23,449 bases of DNA from Hypsibius dujardini (lineage: Eukaryota; Tardigrada; Eutardigrada; Parachela; Hypsibiidae). Location of the stretch: NCBI GenBank assembly GCA_001579985.1, contig LRSR01008212.1:1-23449 (forward strand), read 5' to 3'. Positions within the stretch are counted from its first letter, which is position 1; each line of letters starts with the position of its first letter. Both the position numbers and the translations under genes were made by a program. Positions 1-9,300 of this stretch are shown here, piece by piece. The notes beneath the pieces were generated by a model. It was not told the origin of the DNA. It made no database searches and saw only the letters and a list, made by a program, of their open reading frames with translations.

Positions 1-1
1 C

Positions 2-36
<35 letters not shown>
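1..36. repeat. (CTGT)n microsatellite at window edge
   Basis: A nearly pure CTGT tetranucleotide run inside the intron that follows the last visible BLTP3 exon. The same motif recurs in CAD introns near 5720-5800, 10880-10990 and 12950-13095. Confidence 0.9.
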
Positions 37-38
<2 letters not shown>

Positions 39-57
39 GCATTCCGTTTTAACTAAC

Positions 58-2668
58 CTTTAGTTTTCTGGCGGCTTTTTTCGTACGAACAACACTATCT
101 GCGGTCGAGGCTAATGCCTGTAATTCTTGCAGCACCGAAAGAGCGGCCTTTAACTGGCTCGGCGTCAACACCTATCACGTCAGGCCCAGTCAACACGGTG
201 TGCTTAATTCCACACACCAGGCCAAAAGCAAGAAGATTGAAAGTTAACCACATACCCATAAAAGGTCATCCATGAGGATTTGCAACCTGGAAGCCATTAG
301 CTCGCAAGCTGTAAGAGAGACAGACAGACCGTGACAAGCGAGATTAACCCTCTTATAATGCAGACGCAATGTGGAGAGCCAATCATCCAGACACTACACT
401 CACTGGAAATGTGCTTTTTCAACGCGATCCTCGCCTGTCCGGCACTGGTAATCAGGCGGATCGATGAGCGATTGAGGCCGTCTGTCTGGTGGCAACCGGA
501 CCCGGAAGCGGCTTCAATTCGCACGGTCTGCCAGCTCACACATTTGAATACGAGCACCGCGTCCCTCGACTCATCCTTTAATCTCGTCATACTGCACAGG
601 CACAGACAGACGGGACTGATTAGTTCAAACACAACTGAATGAAATGGGAGAACCGTCGGGGGGGGGGTGTGCTCCCGACGCCCATCCCATCATCAGGGAG
701 TGTATATCTACCGGAGATCATCGCATGCTGCATAATCCGGGGTCGTGCTGAAGCAACAAAAGAACGCTGATAACTCCTGTCTGCCTCCGGAGTCTGTGAT
801 GTCGAAAGGCAGAAACTCTACAAGATTGAGCTTGGACTGATACCTGAACACCTTGATTCGGTTTACCTGATAAGAGAAAGAGAGTGACAAGAAAAGATTA
901 AGAGACGGTGTCACATTACAAAAGGGTTCCCGGTGCAATGGGAGATTCGCTTGAGCGTACTTGGATATTAGCGTGAAAGCCGGGAGCGCGAAAATTTATC
1001 TCCACCGTGTTGACAGTGACAAGCATGCCGTCGACTGCCATTTCTGTTCTGCCGTAGTCCCCGACCCTGAAAGATTTGTTTTGTAGAGGATAGAACTTTT
1101 AAAAGCTTCGCAGTTGCTTTCCTGACAGATATGTCTGCCATCAGTCAATCAACCGCCGAACATCAATCAATCAGTCAATCAATCAATTAGTGGAGCATGA
1201 GTCAATCAGTCAATCAATCAACCGCCGAACATCAATCAATCAGTCAATCAATCAATTAGTGGAGCATGAGTCAATCAATTAGTGGAGCATCAGTCAATCA
1301 GTCAATCAATCAACCGCGGAACATCAGTCAATCAGTCAATCAATCAATTAGTGGAGCATGAGTCAATCAATCAATCAATGGAGCATGGGTCAATCAGTCA
1401 ATCAATCAATTAGTGGAGCATCAGTCAATCAGTCAATCAATCAACCGCGGAACATCAGTCAATCAGTCAATCAATCAATCAATTAGTGGAGCATGAGTCA
1501 ATCAATCAATCAATTGAGCATGGGTCAATCAGTCAATCAATCAATTAGTGGAGCATCAGTCAATCAGTCAATCAATCAATCAGTGGAGCATGAGTCAATT
1601 AACTGCCGAGCATGCAATAAACAATCAATCAATGAGAAGAGATCGGAGTTATCGATGGACGCAGAGAGATGTCTCAACACAATCTACCCACGCTCCCATG
1701 ACAAACATCGGCGTCCGGATTTCAGGAAAGAAATAGTTTTGTATGGTATCAATTAGTCTTTCCACTTACGTTGCGGTGGCCGACGTGTCTGAGAACGGCC
1801 TCAATTCCGCACATGTTTCCATATCCACGTAAACTTCGTCGAGATTCTAACACCGAAAATTAGACTTAAAATGATTAGACTTACTGGATGGAAAAAAAAT
1901 AGCACAATTATTCCATCTCCAGAATCATTATCTGATAACAAAATCAACTAAATCAACTAAACCAATCAACCAATCAACCAATCAACTCAATCAACTCAAC
2001 CAATCAATCGATCAACTCGACCAATCAACCAATCAACTCAATCAACTCAATCAACTCAATCAAGCAATCAATCAAGCAATCAAGTAGTAGAATGGAATGA
2101 CAGTCTTTCCATCGACTCACGATTCTGATGGGCTGCGAGTTGAGATGTGTCCATGGTATCTATTGCAAAGAAAAGAAACACGCGTCCAGACATCCGAAAA
2201 CACTCCTCTTGAAGGAGCACAGTCTTCTCTCCTCACTTGGATGGAGACGCGATTGCAGACTGCACGGCTCAATTTGATCCAAACCGGAAGCTCCAGCACA
2301 TTGGACAGGACCTCCTCGTTCAGCACCAAATCCGAGAGGTTGGCCTGCGAGAGTGAGGAGAACTTGATTTGATTGGCGTCGACATCTTTGGCGAATCTGG
2401 GACAACAGATGACAGTCACGCATTATTAGAGAGAAAACACGAGAGGAAAACACAGCCCGCAGTATCAACCCTCAATCGGATCAGGGTAAGCAATATGCAA
2501 CGCACTGATCCGTTCCAGAGCTGACACAACGGATAGAGAGGAAACAGCTGATTCGCAAACGATTAATTATTTAGCTCACGCGACAGCCGTCACAAATTGG
2601 ACTGTTGATTGATTAATTTACCTGGAGAGGACTTTGAGGATTTGACCCTTCAGAAGTGTGGCGGCCAT
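58..2668 (-). CDS. BLTP3: BLTP3 / UHRF1BP1-like bridge lipid-transfer protein, N-terminal part (10 exons, 3' end off left edge)
   Basis: Exons in coding order: 2622-2668, 2237-2396, 2121-2159, 1770-1846, 961-1066, 844-866, 712-747, 404-591, 256-308, 58-171. They total 843 bp, exactly 281 codons, and every junction has GT and AG and keeps phase. The start ATG is at 2668-2666 and the product begins MAATLLKGQILKVLSR, the conserved start of the family's chorein-type N-terminus. Other family-like stretches are DLVLNEEVLSNVLELPVW, CNRVSIQ, SWQTVRIEA, IRLITSAGQARIALKK and MDDLLWVLTPSQLKAAL. The family (human UHRF1BP1 and UHRF1BP1L/SHIP164) forms a hydrophobic groove that moves lipids at endosome and other membrane contacts; that role is known for the family and inferred here. 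Exons of 23, 36, 39 and 53 bp are notably small. The last visible exon ends at a GTTAGT donor and the intron continues into a CTGT repeat at the left edge. The family assignment is from recalled sequence; the exon chain itself is strong. Confidence 0.9.
1138..1640. repeat. TCAA-rich minisatellite in a BLTP3 intron
   Basis: About 500 bp of TCAATCAA and TCAGTCAA blocks broken by recurring spacers such as TTAGTGGAGCATGAG and ACCGCCGAACATC, or the related ACCGCGGAACATC. This gives a higher-order tandem repeat with units of several tens of bases. It lies between the BLTP3 exons at 961-1066 and 1770-1846. Open frames on the plus strand rich in Ser, Gln, Asn and Ile are by-products of the repeat. 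Confidence 0.92.
1938..2090. repeat. AATCAAC-type short tandem repeat
   Basis: Runs of CAATCAAC, CTCAATCAA and CAAGCAATCAA fill most of the intron between the BLTP3 exons at 1770-1846 and 2121-2159. It is a simple-sequence expansion of the same TCAA theme seen at 1138-1640. Confidence 0.88.
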
Positions 2669-3000
2669 GGCCTGACGGCGGCACAAAAATGGAAGTTCAA
2701 CGGGGATTCCGGATTCCGTGCGGAAAATCAAAACATTGAAATTTCTCCCACTAATCACCGCAGCGAACGCCCATGCCCAGTCGCCCACAGCTCGTGGGCT
2801 GGGTTGAACTTACCGGGTCCGCTCATTCCTTCCTTCCATGCCACATAACCACAAGTGATTCCCCCTTTCTTGCGTCTTCCTTGTACCTTCTCTTACTCGA
2901 CGACATGAGACAGTTCAGATTTCTCGAGAAAGTACTAGAACTACTTGCAATCTGCTTCCAAGATACAGAGAGTCTAACATAAGAAATCCTTAATCTGTTA
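2669..3000. other. Upstream region of the BLTP3 start; nothing else recognised
   Basis: About 330 bp upstream of the BLTP3 initiation codon. It presumably holds the 5' untranslated region and promoter. I saw no TATA-like or initiator signal I would defend, no RNA gene and no conserved coding sequence; the short open frames here resemble nothing. Confidence 0.4.
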
Positions 3001-3007
3001 CGCACGT

Positions 3008-3248
3008 GGCCAGATTACTGGGTGGCAGAGTTCGAACCACTTTTTGGCTGGGCGCAGCCAAATCGGGTGGCCCGAGTTTGAGCCAAACACCCAGTATTGT
3101 GGCCATGTGTGCACACACTGTAATGCCGCGTTAGCTTCGCGCACCTGTAGCACCGCCCCGGGCGATTTCCCCCCCCCCCACTGCGTGTGTTATTGCCCGG
3201 GCATTATATACTGAAAATGCTGTGTTTGTTTCGCGAAGCTAACGCGGC
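3008..3248. repeat. Adjacent inverted repeats (foldback structures A and B)
   Basis: Structure A pairs 3008-3024 with 3088-3104 (ggccagattactgggtg against cacccagtattgtggcc, imperfect). Inside it is a short palindrome near 3044-3062 (TTGGCTG/CAGCCAA). Structure B pairs 3125-3141 with 3232-3248, a perfect 17-bp match (gccgcgttagcttcgcg and its complement), enclosing a C-rich run near 3168-3179. The layout suggests nested or adjacent non-autonomous foldback elements. No coding sequence is inside. Confidence 0.75.
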
Positions 3249-3254
3249 AGTACA

Positions 3255-3406
3255 GTACTGTATTTTCGCGTTAGACAGGGACAGCGTACGAGGTGTGGAA
3301 CGTTTAATCGGCCACGCGGCGCTTGTGCTGTGTGTACGGTGCACACAAGCCGTGCACACGTTCCCCTCCAGTACAACTGTCCCTGTCTAACGCGAAAATA
3401 CAGTAC
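3255..3406. repeat. Inverted repeat with perfect 30-bp arms (foldback structure C)
   Basis: Arms 3255-3284 and 3377-3406 are exact reverse complements over 30 bases, starting gtactgtattttcgcgttag. The central 92 bp contains further self-complementary GTGTGTAC/GTGCACAC material. The complete identity of the arms suggests a recent insertion or ongoing conversion. The left arm lies immediately beside structure B. It looks like a short MITE or foldback element; no transposase is visible. Confidence 0.82.
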
Positions 3407-3663
3407 TTCAGTTTTGCCTGCGCTTCTAAATTATAAGTTGTTTGAATGTTTTTTGTCAACAAAATGTATCTTCGTTCTCAATAAATTATCTAGATTATAC
3501 ACACATATATATATATACAAAATAAGTAACATCGTGCCGCTAACTCATTATACGGAAAAATAGTGCCATTAATCTCTTTAGTTTTGTGGAATCTACCGGT
3601 AAATTTTTGTCAATCTTATTACCAGTCCTATCTGCGCGCTCGCTTGCAGATCGCTTGCAGATG

Positions 3664-3996
3664 CTTTTCCGCTCTTCCATCCAGCTTTTCCGCTCTTCCA
3701 TCCAGCTTTTTCCGCTCTTCCATCCAGCTTTTTTGTTCTTCCATCCAGCTTTTTTGTTCTTCAATCCAGCTTTTCCGTTCTTCAATCCAGCTTTTCCGCT
3801 CTTCCAACCAGCTTTTCCGTTCTTCAATCCAGCTTTTCCGTTCTTCAATCCAGCTTTTCCGCTCTTCCATCCAGCTTTTCCGCTCTTCCATCCAGCTTTT
3901 CCGTTCTTCAATCCAGCTTTTCCGCTCTTCCATCCAGCTTTTTTGTTCTTCAATCCAGCTTTTCCGCTCTTCCATCCAGCTTTTTTGTTCTTTTAA
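3664..3996 (-). repeat. 21-bp minisatellite, about 15 copies, open on the minus strand
   Basis: A tandem array of the 21-bp unit cttttccgctcttccatcca plus g. One copy, ending near 3723, has an extra T. Because 21 is divisible by three, several frames stay open. On the minus strand one frame reads a seven-residue repeat K-S-W-[M/I/L]-E-E-[R/Q]. Copy differences in that frame are silent (GAG/GAA) or conservative (M/I/L, R/Q), while the other frames show less conservative changes such as W/L and S/N. The minus-strand frame is open from about 4086 to 3628, with a frame change at the 22-bp copy. No start signal, splice pattern or homolog supports a real protein. Confidence 0.93.
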
Positions 3997-4034
3997 CGCT
4001 GGCCTGTCCCCCGTCAACTCCTGGCTATTCAAGC

Positions 4035-4378
4035 GTGCGGCATTGTCTTCATGGCAGCGGTGGCGAGGGCATCCTAAGCCGGACACTCAACGTCGTCATA
4101 GTCGTCCAGGTCAGGCGCCACGACCTTGGCGGTGCTTGCGGCTCTGTGGTCTTCTCCTCCTTTTTGACGATCTCCTTCAGCTTCTCCTGGCTGTCCTTGT
4201 CGTACTCGGGGTGGCGCATCCCGACATTATCGGACCGGACTGTTTCCGTTGGCGGCGCAATGCGTGAGGGAGTTCCAGTTGGAGTTGTCCGTGTTCGCAA
4301 CGCAACTGTCGTGGTCAATCAGCAGCTGAACCATGTCGTCGCGTCCGGCCGCACAGACCTCCACAATGGCCGTTCTCC
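4035..4378 (-). pseudogene. Ankyrin-repeat-like coding fragment with frame breaks
   Basis: On the minus strand a TAG acceptor-like site precedes 4378. The reading frame then gives an ankyrin-like stretch (TAIVEVCAAGRDDMVQLLID, then NTDNSNWNSLTHCAANGN) and reaches a stop at 4227-4229. The next frame continues with coding-like sequence (MRHPEYDKDSQEKLKEIVKK). A return to the first frame gives AKVVAPDLDDYDDVECPA and a stop. Two single-base shifts would be needed to read through. No upstream exon is visible between this fragment and the CAD stop codon. It is most likely a decayed or truncated ankyrin gene copy, but assembly errors in a real gene cannot be excluded. The TPLH signature of a typical ankyrin repeat is missing, so even the family call is moderate. 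Confidence 0.48.
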
Positions 4379-4389
4379 CTACACAAAAC

Positions 4390-5023
4390 GCAAAACATCA
4401 GGAAAAGTCAGTCAAAACTAATTCAACTCCCCATCATCATCCACATTTTCGCATTATAATCGTCTCAGTAAATACGTCTCACTGCTTTATCTCCACAGTC
4501 CAAGACATCCCCACACACTTCAAAATCCTCCTTCAGAACAGGAGACGGCCAAAAAAGGCGTAACATCGGAACATGAGAGTGCAAAAAAACCCCAGAATCT
4601 TCATGGGAAAGGCCGAGAGGTGGAATGACAAAGCGCGAGGATGACCATCGACAAATCAATACGCAAGAGGTATGTCCTATACTAAATATCACAATATGAG
4701 AAAGTCTACGCAGGCGCGTCGCACACGGACAGGATCGTAGCGAGAAAAAACAACCTTCCCAGTTTCTTGCTAGCGAAAGAGTCGATTTCGGAATGAAAAT
4801 TACCCCTAAACATGACACGAATTAGGACGAAGCACCTCACAACGCCGCACGTCCGGAGATTAAGTAGCTTCGAGAATAATGAACGACGCCGATGAATGAC
4901 AACGATACCAAAGAATAAGGCGCAAAAGAAACGAAGCGAGCCAACGGGCACAACCAGTCGAGTCAAACAGTCAGAGCCAAAATAGTCAGCGATAGTGTTG
5001 AGTGTGTCATTGCTTATTACAGT
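4390..5023. other. Region downstream of the CAD stop codon; no gene recognised
   Basis: About 630 bp that should include the CAD 3' untranslated region, since CAD is transcribed leftwards and stops at 5024-5026. An AATAAG hexamer lies just past the stop on the minus strand and could be a weak polyadenylation signal. No perfect AATAAA was seen nearby. The minus-strand open frames in this stretch do not resemble a protein family. Confidence 0.4.
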
Positions 5024-6334
5024 TCAATAGTCGCGTCCGAAGGCGTCCTTCCCGTGCACCAGCATCCCTAACAGCGCCATCCGGACATAGAGGCCGTTCT
5101 CCGCCTGCCGGAAGTACGCCGCTCGTGAATCCGTATCCAACTCCGTGGACAGCTCCGTCAGCCGCGGCAGCGGATGCAGCACCCGCATCTTCCGGCCTTC
5201 CCGCGACTCCGGCAGCGCCAGAGTCATCAGCTCGGGGGTCAGAACAAACTTTCCGCAAGACGCCTGGTATTCTTCGTCGCTGGCAAAGCGCTCCTTCTGG
5301 ATTCGGGTCATATAGAGGACGTGCGTGTCCGGCAAGGCCGCCTCCAGGGACGGGTAGTCCTCCTGGTGGATGCCCTTGGACTTGACAAACTTCCGCACCT
5401 CTTCCGGCATGCCGAGGCCGGTGGGGAAGATGTAGCGAATCTCCTTCACGTGGTAGAGGGTCAGAAGTTTGGCCAACGAGTGGACTGTGCGACCGTGTTT
5501 CAGATCACCCACCTGAAAAAATGGTCAAAATATCAGTTCACAAACAGCCAGGCAGATGACGCTCACAGACAACCCGGTGCAAGGCTACGTCATACCATGG
5601 TGATAGTGAGTCCCTTCACGGATCCGAATTCGTCGCGAATCGTGAAGACATCCAGCAACGCCTGGGTGGGATGTTCGCCAGTCTATAAAAGCAAAACCAG
5701 TGCGTCAGCCAGAATCTATATCTGTCTGCCTGCCTGTTGTCTCTGTCTGCCTGTTGTCTCTGCCTGTTGTGTCTGTCTGTGTATTGTCTGCTGTCTGTCT
5801 CTTTTCTGCTGCCAGTCAGCTCGTCAACAAAAAAAACTCGATCCCTCTGATCGGATCCTTACCCCATCACCGGCATTGATGAACGGCATCGAGCCCAGTC
5901 GACGACTCGCACGAGCTGCAGCCCCAGGCTCGGGATGTCGCATGACCAGCAGATCCGAGTAGCCAGCCATACAAGTGATGCTGTCCTCCAGGGACTCTCC
6001 CTTCTGCACTGAGGAGCTCTGTGGGTCCAAGTAGATGACGGAGCCTCCCAGTCTAAAAAAGTCCGCTCTTGTTCACATCGAGTATTGCTGTTCGACCGGA
6101 AAACACATCCAACTTAGCGGACGGAAAAGCTCCCTACCTCTGCATGGCAGCAGCGAAGCTGTTCATGGTTCGAGTGCTGACTTCGTAGAACATGCTGGCC
6201 ATCACTTTCCCCTTCAGAATCGGCGCAATCGGCCGCGAACTCTTAATGTCCCCCTTGATCCGCTCCGCCACCGAGCAAATGTGATCCACCATGCCCTTAC
6301 TGAACTGGCTCACACTGACAATGTGGCTGGGCAG
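5024..6334 (-). other. CAD: CAD aspartate transcarbamylase (ATC) domain, exons 18-21
   Basis: The C-terminal domain transfers the carbamoyl group to aspartate and forms trimers in the family. The carbamoyl-phosphate loop is [20 protein letters not shown]. It is followed by [12 protein letters not shown] (the swinging loop lysine), [17 protein letters not shown] joined across an intron to [41 protein letters not shown] and [18 protein letters not shown]. The protein ends GKDAFGRDY, a slightly longer tail than the human enzyme. Catalytic residues all look intact. Confidence 0.96.
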
Positions 6335-9300
6335 GGTGATCGACTCACCGCCACCGAGGATGGGCGACGCGGTGCGTGGCGGGTCACTGTGCCAGTCCAA
6401 CGACGAAGAGACATTCCGCGCTACTCGGGACGTTGTCGTCGATCGTTGAGCGGAAAGCGTCTTCTTCGCTGCTCCAGCATCACCATCCCCAATGTTGCTG
6501 TCCATGGCATGACCATTGTGGTTGGCCCAGCCATTCTGATGTGGCTGATGCTCCACATCCGCCACCGAGGCCGCCTTTCGTGGGTGGATTTCGACGTGAG
6601 CCGTCGCCAGGGAGTCCAGATAGGCGGCGCTGCGGACGTCGTTGCCGGAGCCGCGTTTAGCCACCACGATGCCTTCCACGTAGGCGTCTTCCCCGTGCAG
6701 CACCACACGATGGACCTTACCGCGCACGCGGCGCCCCGCAAACGGGGTCCACTTGGCACGGGAGTGGACAGTCTCCGTGGGGATGGTCCACACTTCGTCC
6801 ATGTCCACCTCGAGGTAGGTGTCCGGCTGGTCGGGCAGGTCGAATATGCGCTTCGGGTTGTCGTGGAGCTTCTCGATAATGTCCTGCACGCGGAGGCGAC
6901 CCTCGTGGACGGCGGTCAGCAGCAGCGGCAGCATGGTCTCAAGACCAGGGTACCTAAAGAGTGACAGCAAATCCATTTCACATTCACCATCCATTCACCA
7001 GGGTCTGGCAAATCTAAAACAAAACAAGTCACAATTACCCTGGTGGAGATTTTTCACCGTCCTTCTCAGCTGGCAAATGGGGCGCATGATCTGTGGCGAA
7101 GCAGTCAATAGTGTCCATGTTGGCCCACAGCGCCGCCTGGTCGTCCTCCGTGGCCAGTGGCGGTTTCACGCCACCACGTCCGGCCAGTGCCGGCAGGTCC
7201 TTCTCCGACAGGAACAGATGATGCGGCGCCACTTCACACGTCACCGGCAGGCCCTGCGCCTTGGCTTGCTTGATCAGGAGAATTTCTTCCCGCTTGGAGA
7301 CATGGCAAATGTGGACCTTGCGCTGGTAGAGTTGAACAAAGAACAGCACCGCTGCCAGGGTATGACCCTCGGCATGGACGCAGATGAGCTTATCTTTCGG
7401 CCAGTGCTGGAAGTGCGGACCCCAAAGAGTCGTGTCGGACAGTTCCAGCGTGGAGAATGTGCAGTTGAGGTACATCTTGAGGGCTGCGGCTTGTGGGGCT
7501 AGTTTGGCGACGGCCACGGCGTTGTCCGCCGATGCTCCCACAAACAACGCATAATCGCACCTGCAACAATGCATGATGAATATTAAAACGCATACAATAC
7601 ACCCTAATGTAGACAAGAGGAAGATGCACAGGCATTGTCGAGCCAAGATGAATAAATTAACGGTCAAACAGTTCACTAGCCGGACTGACTGTCTACTAGC
7701 CGGACTGACCGTCCACTCACCGGACTGACCGTCCACTTACCGGACTGACCGTCCATCCACCGGACTATCTGTCCATCCAACGGACAGACCGTCCACTCAC
7801 CGGACTGATCGTCCACTCACCGGACTAACTGTCCATCCAACGGACTGATCGTCCACTCACCCGACTGATTGTCCACTAACCGGACTGACCGTACACTGGC
7901 TGGACCGACAGTTTTACCACGCGTACTAGCCCTCATAATGGTCGGTCGGTCAGCGTAATGGACGATCAAACCCGGTGGCGAACAATCAGCCAGCAGGATA
8001 ACTGACGGTCGGATTTGACTGCAGACGCTCAGTAGTCAGTAGTCAATACTACCAGCAGACGGTCAGTCCGAGCGGTGGACGGTCGCTCGGTCAGGGTAAT
8101 AAACCGGCCACGCTAGTAACAACCGGTAGACGGGACATCCAGCCAACTGACCAGACCATCCAACACAGTCGGAACAACCCACGAGAGAGACAGGCACAGC
8201 GAACAGCTGACCCATTGAGGCAAACAGACACGAGTGCAACTAACCTGGCTCCTGCGGCCGCGCACTTCTGCGACAGCGCCAAAGTGGTCTTATCCACAAC
8301 CGACGGAGTCGTGTTGGGCATACAGCACACCAACGTCACACCCCCAGCCAAAGCAGCCGCCGTCCCGCTGTCAAAGTCCTCCTTATGCGTCGCACCCGGT
8401 TCGCGCAGATGCACGTGCACGTCAATCAGGCCGGGCAAGCGTTCCAGCCGTCGGCTGGTCACACAATCCACGGCGCGTCGCAGCGGCGGGGGAGTTCGGT
8501 ACAGTTCGATGGACACAATCAGCAGCTGCAACAAGCCAACACAATCACGTGCACTTCTTCTCGCACCTCCTCCCACTGCCGGTTGTCATTACCTTAGCCA
8601 CTTTAATGTCGGTGATGAGGGGAGTCGAGAGGTCCACCGCCGTGCGACGGGTCTTGTAGCCACGAGTTCCGTTGGTGGAAATGAACACGGAGGAGGCTCG
8701 ACGAGCACCGCTCTTGCGGAGGGGAATGTTAATGACCAAGTCGAAGGACTTCAAAGCACCGTCGGGGCTGCCATTACGGCTGTTCCGGGTGGCATCGCCG
8801 TTGCCTAGCGGAATGTCGGGCTCCGGCCACAATGTGGTCTCCACGGGAATACCCCGTTGTCGGTAGAATTCAGCCGTTCCGTTACTTCCGTACAATCTAC
8901 CGAGAAAGAAAGAAATGACTCACTTGCGGGAAATAAACCGACAGGTGAGACAACCATACCGATAGCCCATCGCCTGCAGAGACTTAACGCCGTTCTGCAG
9001 TTCCTCCTTATGCTTCTGGCTTCCCACACTCAGAAAGATGTTCTGCTTCGGGTAACGGAATCCGGTGCTGATCATGGCCTTCAAAAAGGCCTCATTTCGA
9101 TTGACCCCGTAGCAGGCCACCTCGCCGGTACTGCACATTTCCACACCCAAGTTGACGTCCGCGTCGGTCAACCGCGAAAAGGAGAACATGGGTGCCTTGA
9201 CACCGACCCGTCGGTCGGTCCCCATCAGCATCCCCACCGACGGTACCCGTTCCCCGAGAGCGACGCGCGTGGCCGCGGCCACAAAGTCGTAGTCCAGCGT

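Noticed and set aside
1138-1640. CRISPR-like array of repeats and spacers
   Set aside because: Units are simple TCAA expansions with similar spacers, not identical repeats with unique spacers, and the sequence is eukaryotic.
1493-1756. Gln/Ser/Asn-rich plus-strand frame resembling a prion-like domain
   Set aside because: Translation of the TCAA minisatellite within a BLTP3 intron.
3015-3062. tRNA-like B box (GTTCGAACC) followed by a T run
   Set aside because: No A box or cloverleaf can be drawn around it; it lies inside a foldback structure.
3563-4267. Plus-strand frame with repeated FRSSIQL
   Set aside because: Produced by the 21-bp minisatellite; the opposite strand has the more conservative variation, and flanking residues resemble nothing.
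5174-5962. 262-codon plus-strand open frame
   Set aside because: Antisense to the ATC exons and crosses a CTGT repeat; no family resemblance.
6035-6964. 309-codon plus-strand open frame
   Set aside because: Antisense to CAD exon 18, whose product is plainly conserved; an open shadow of GC-rich codons.
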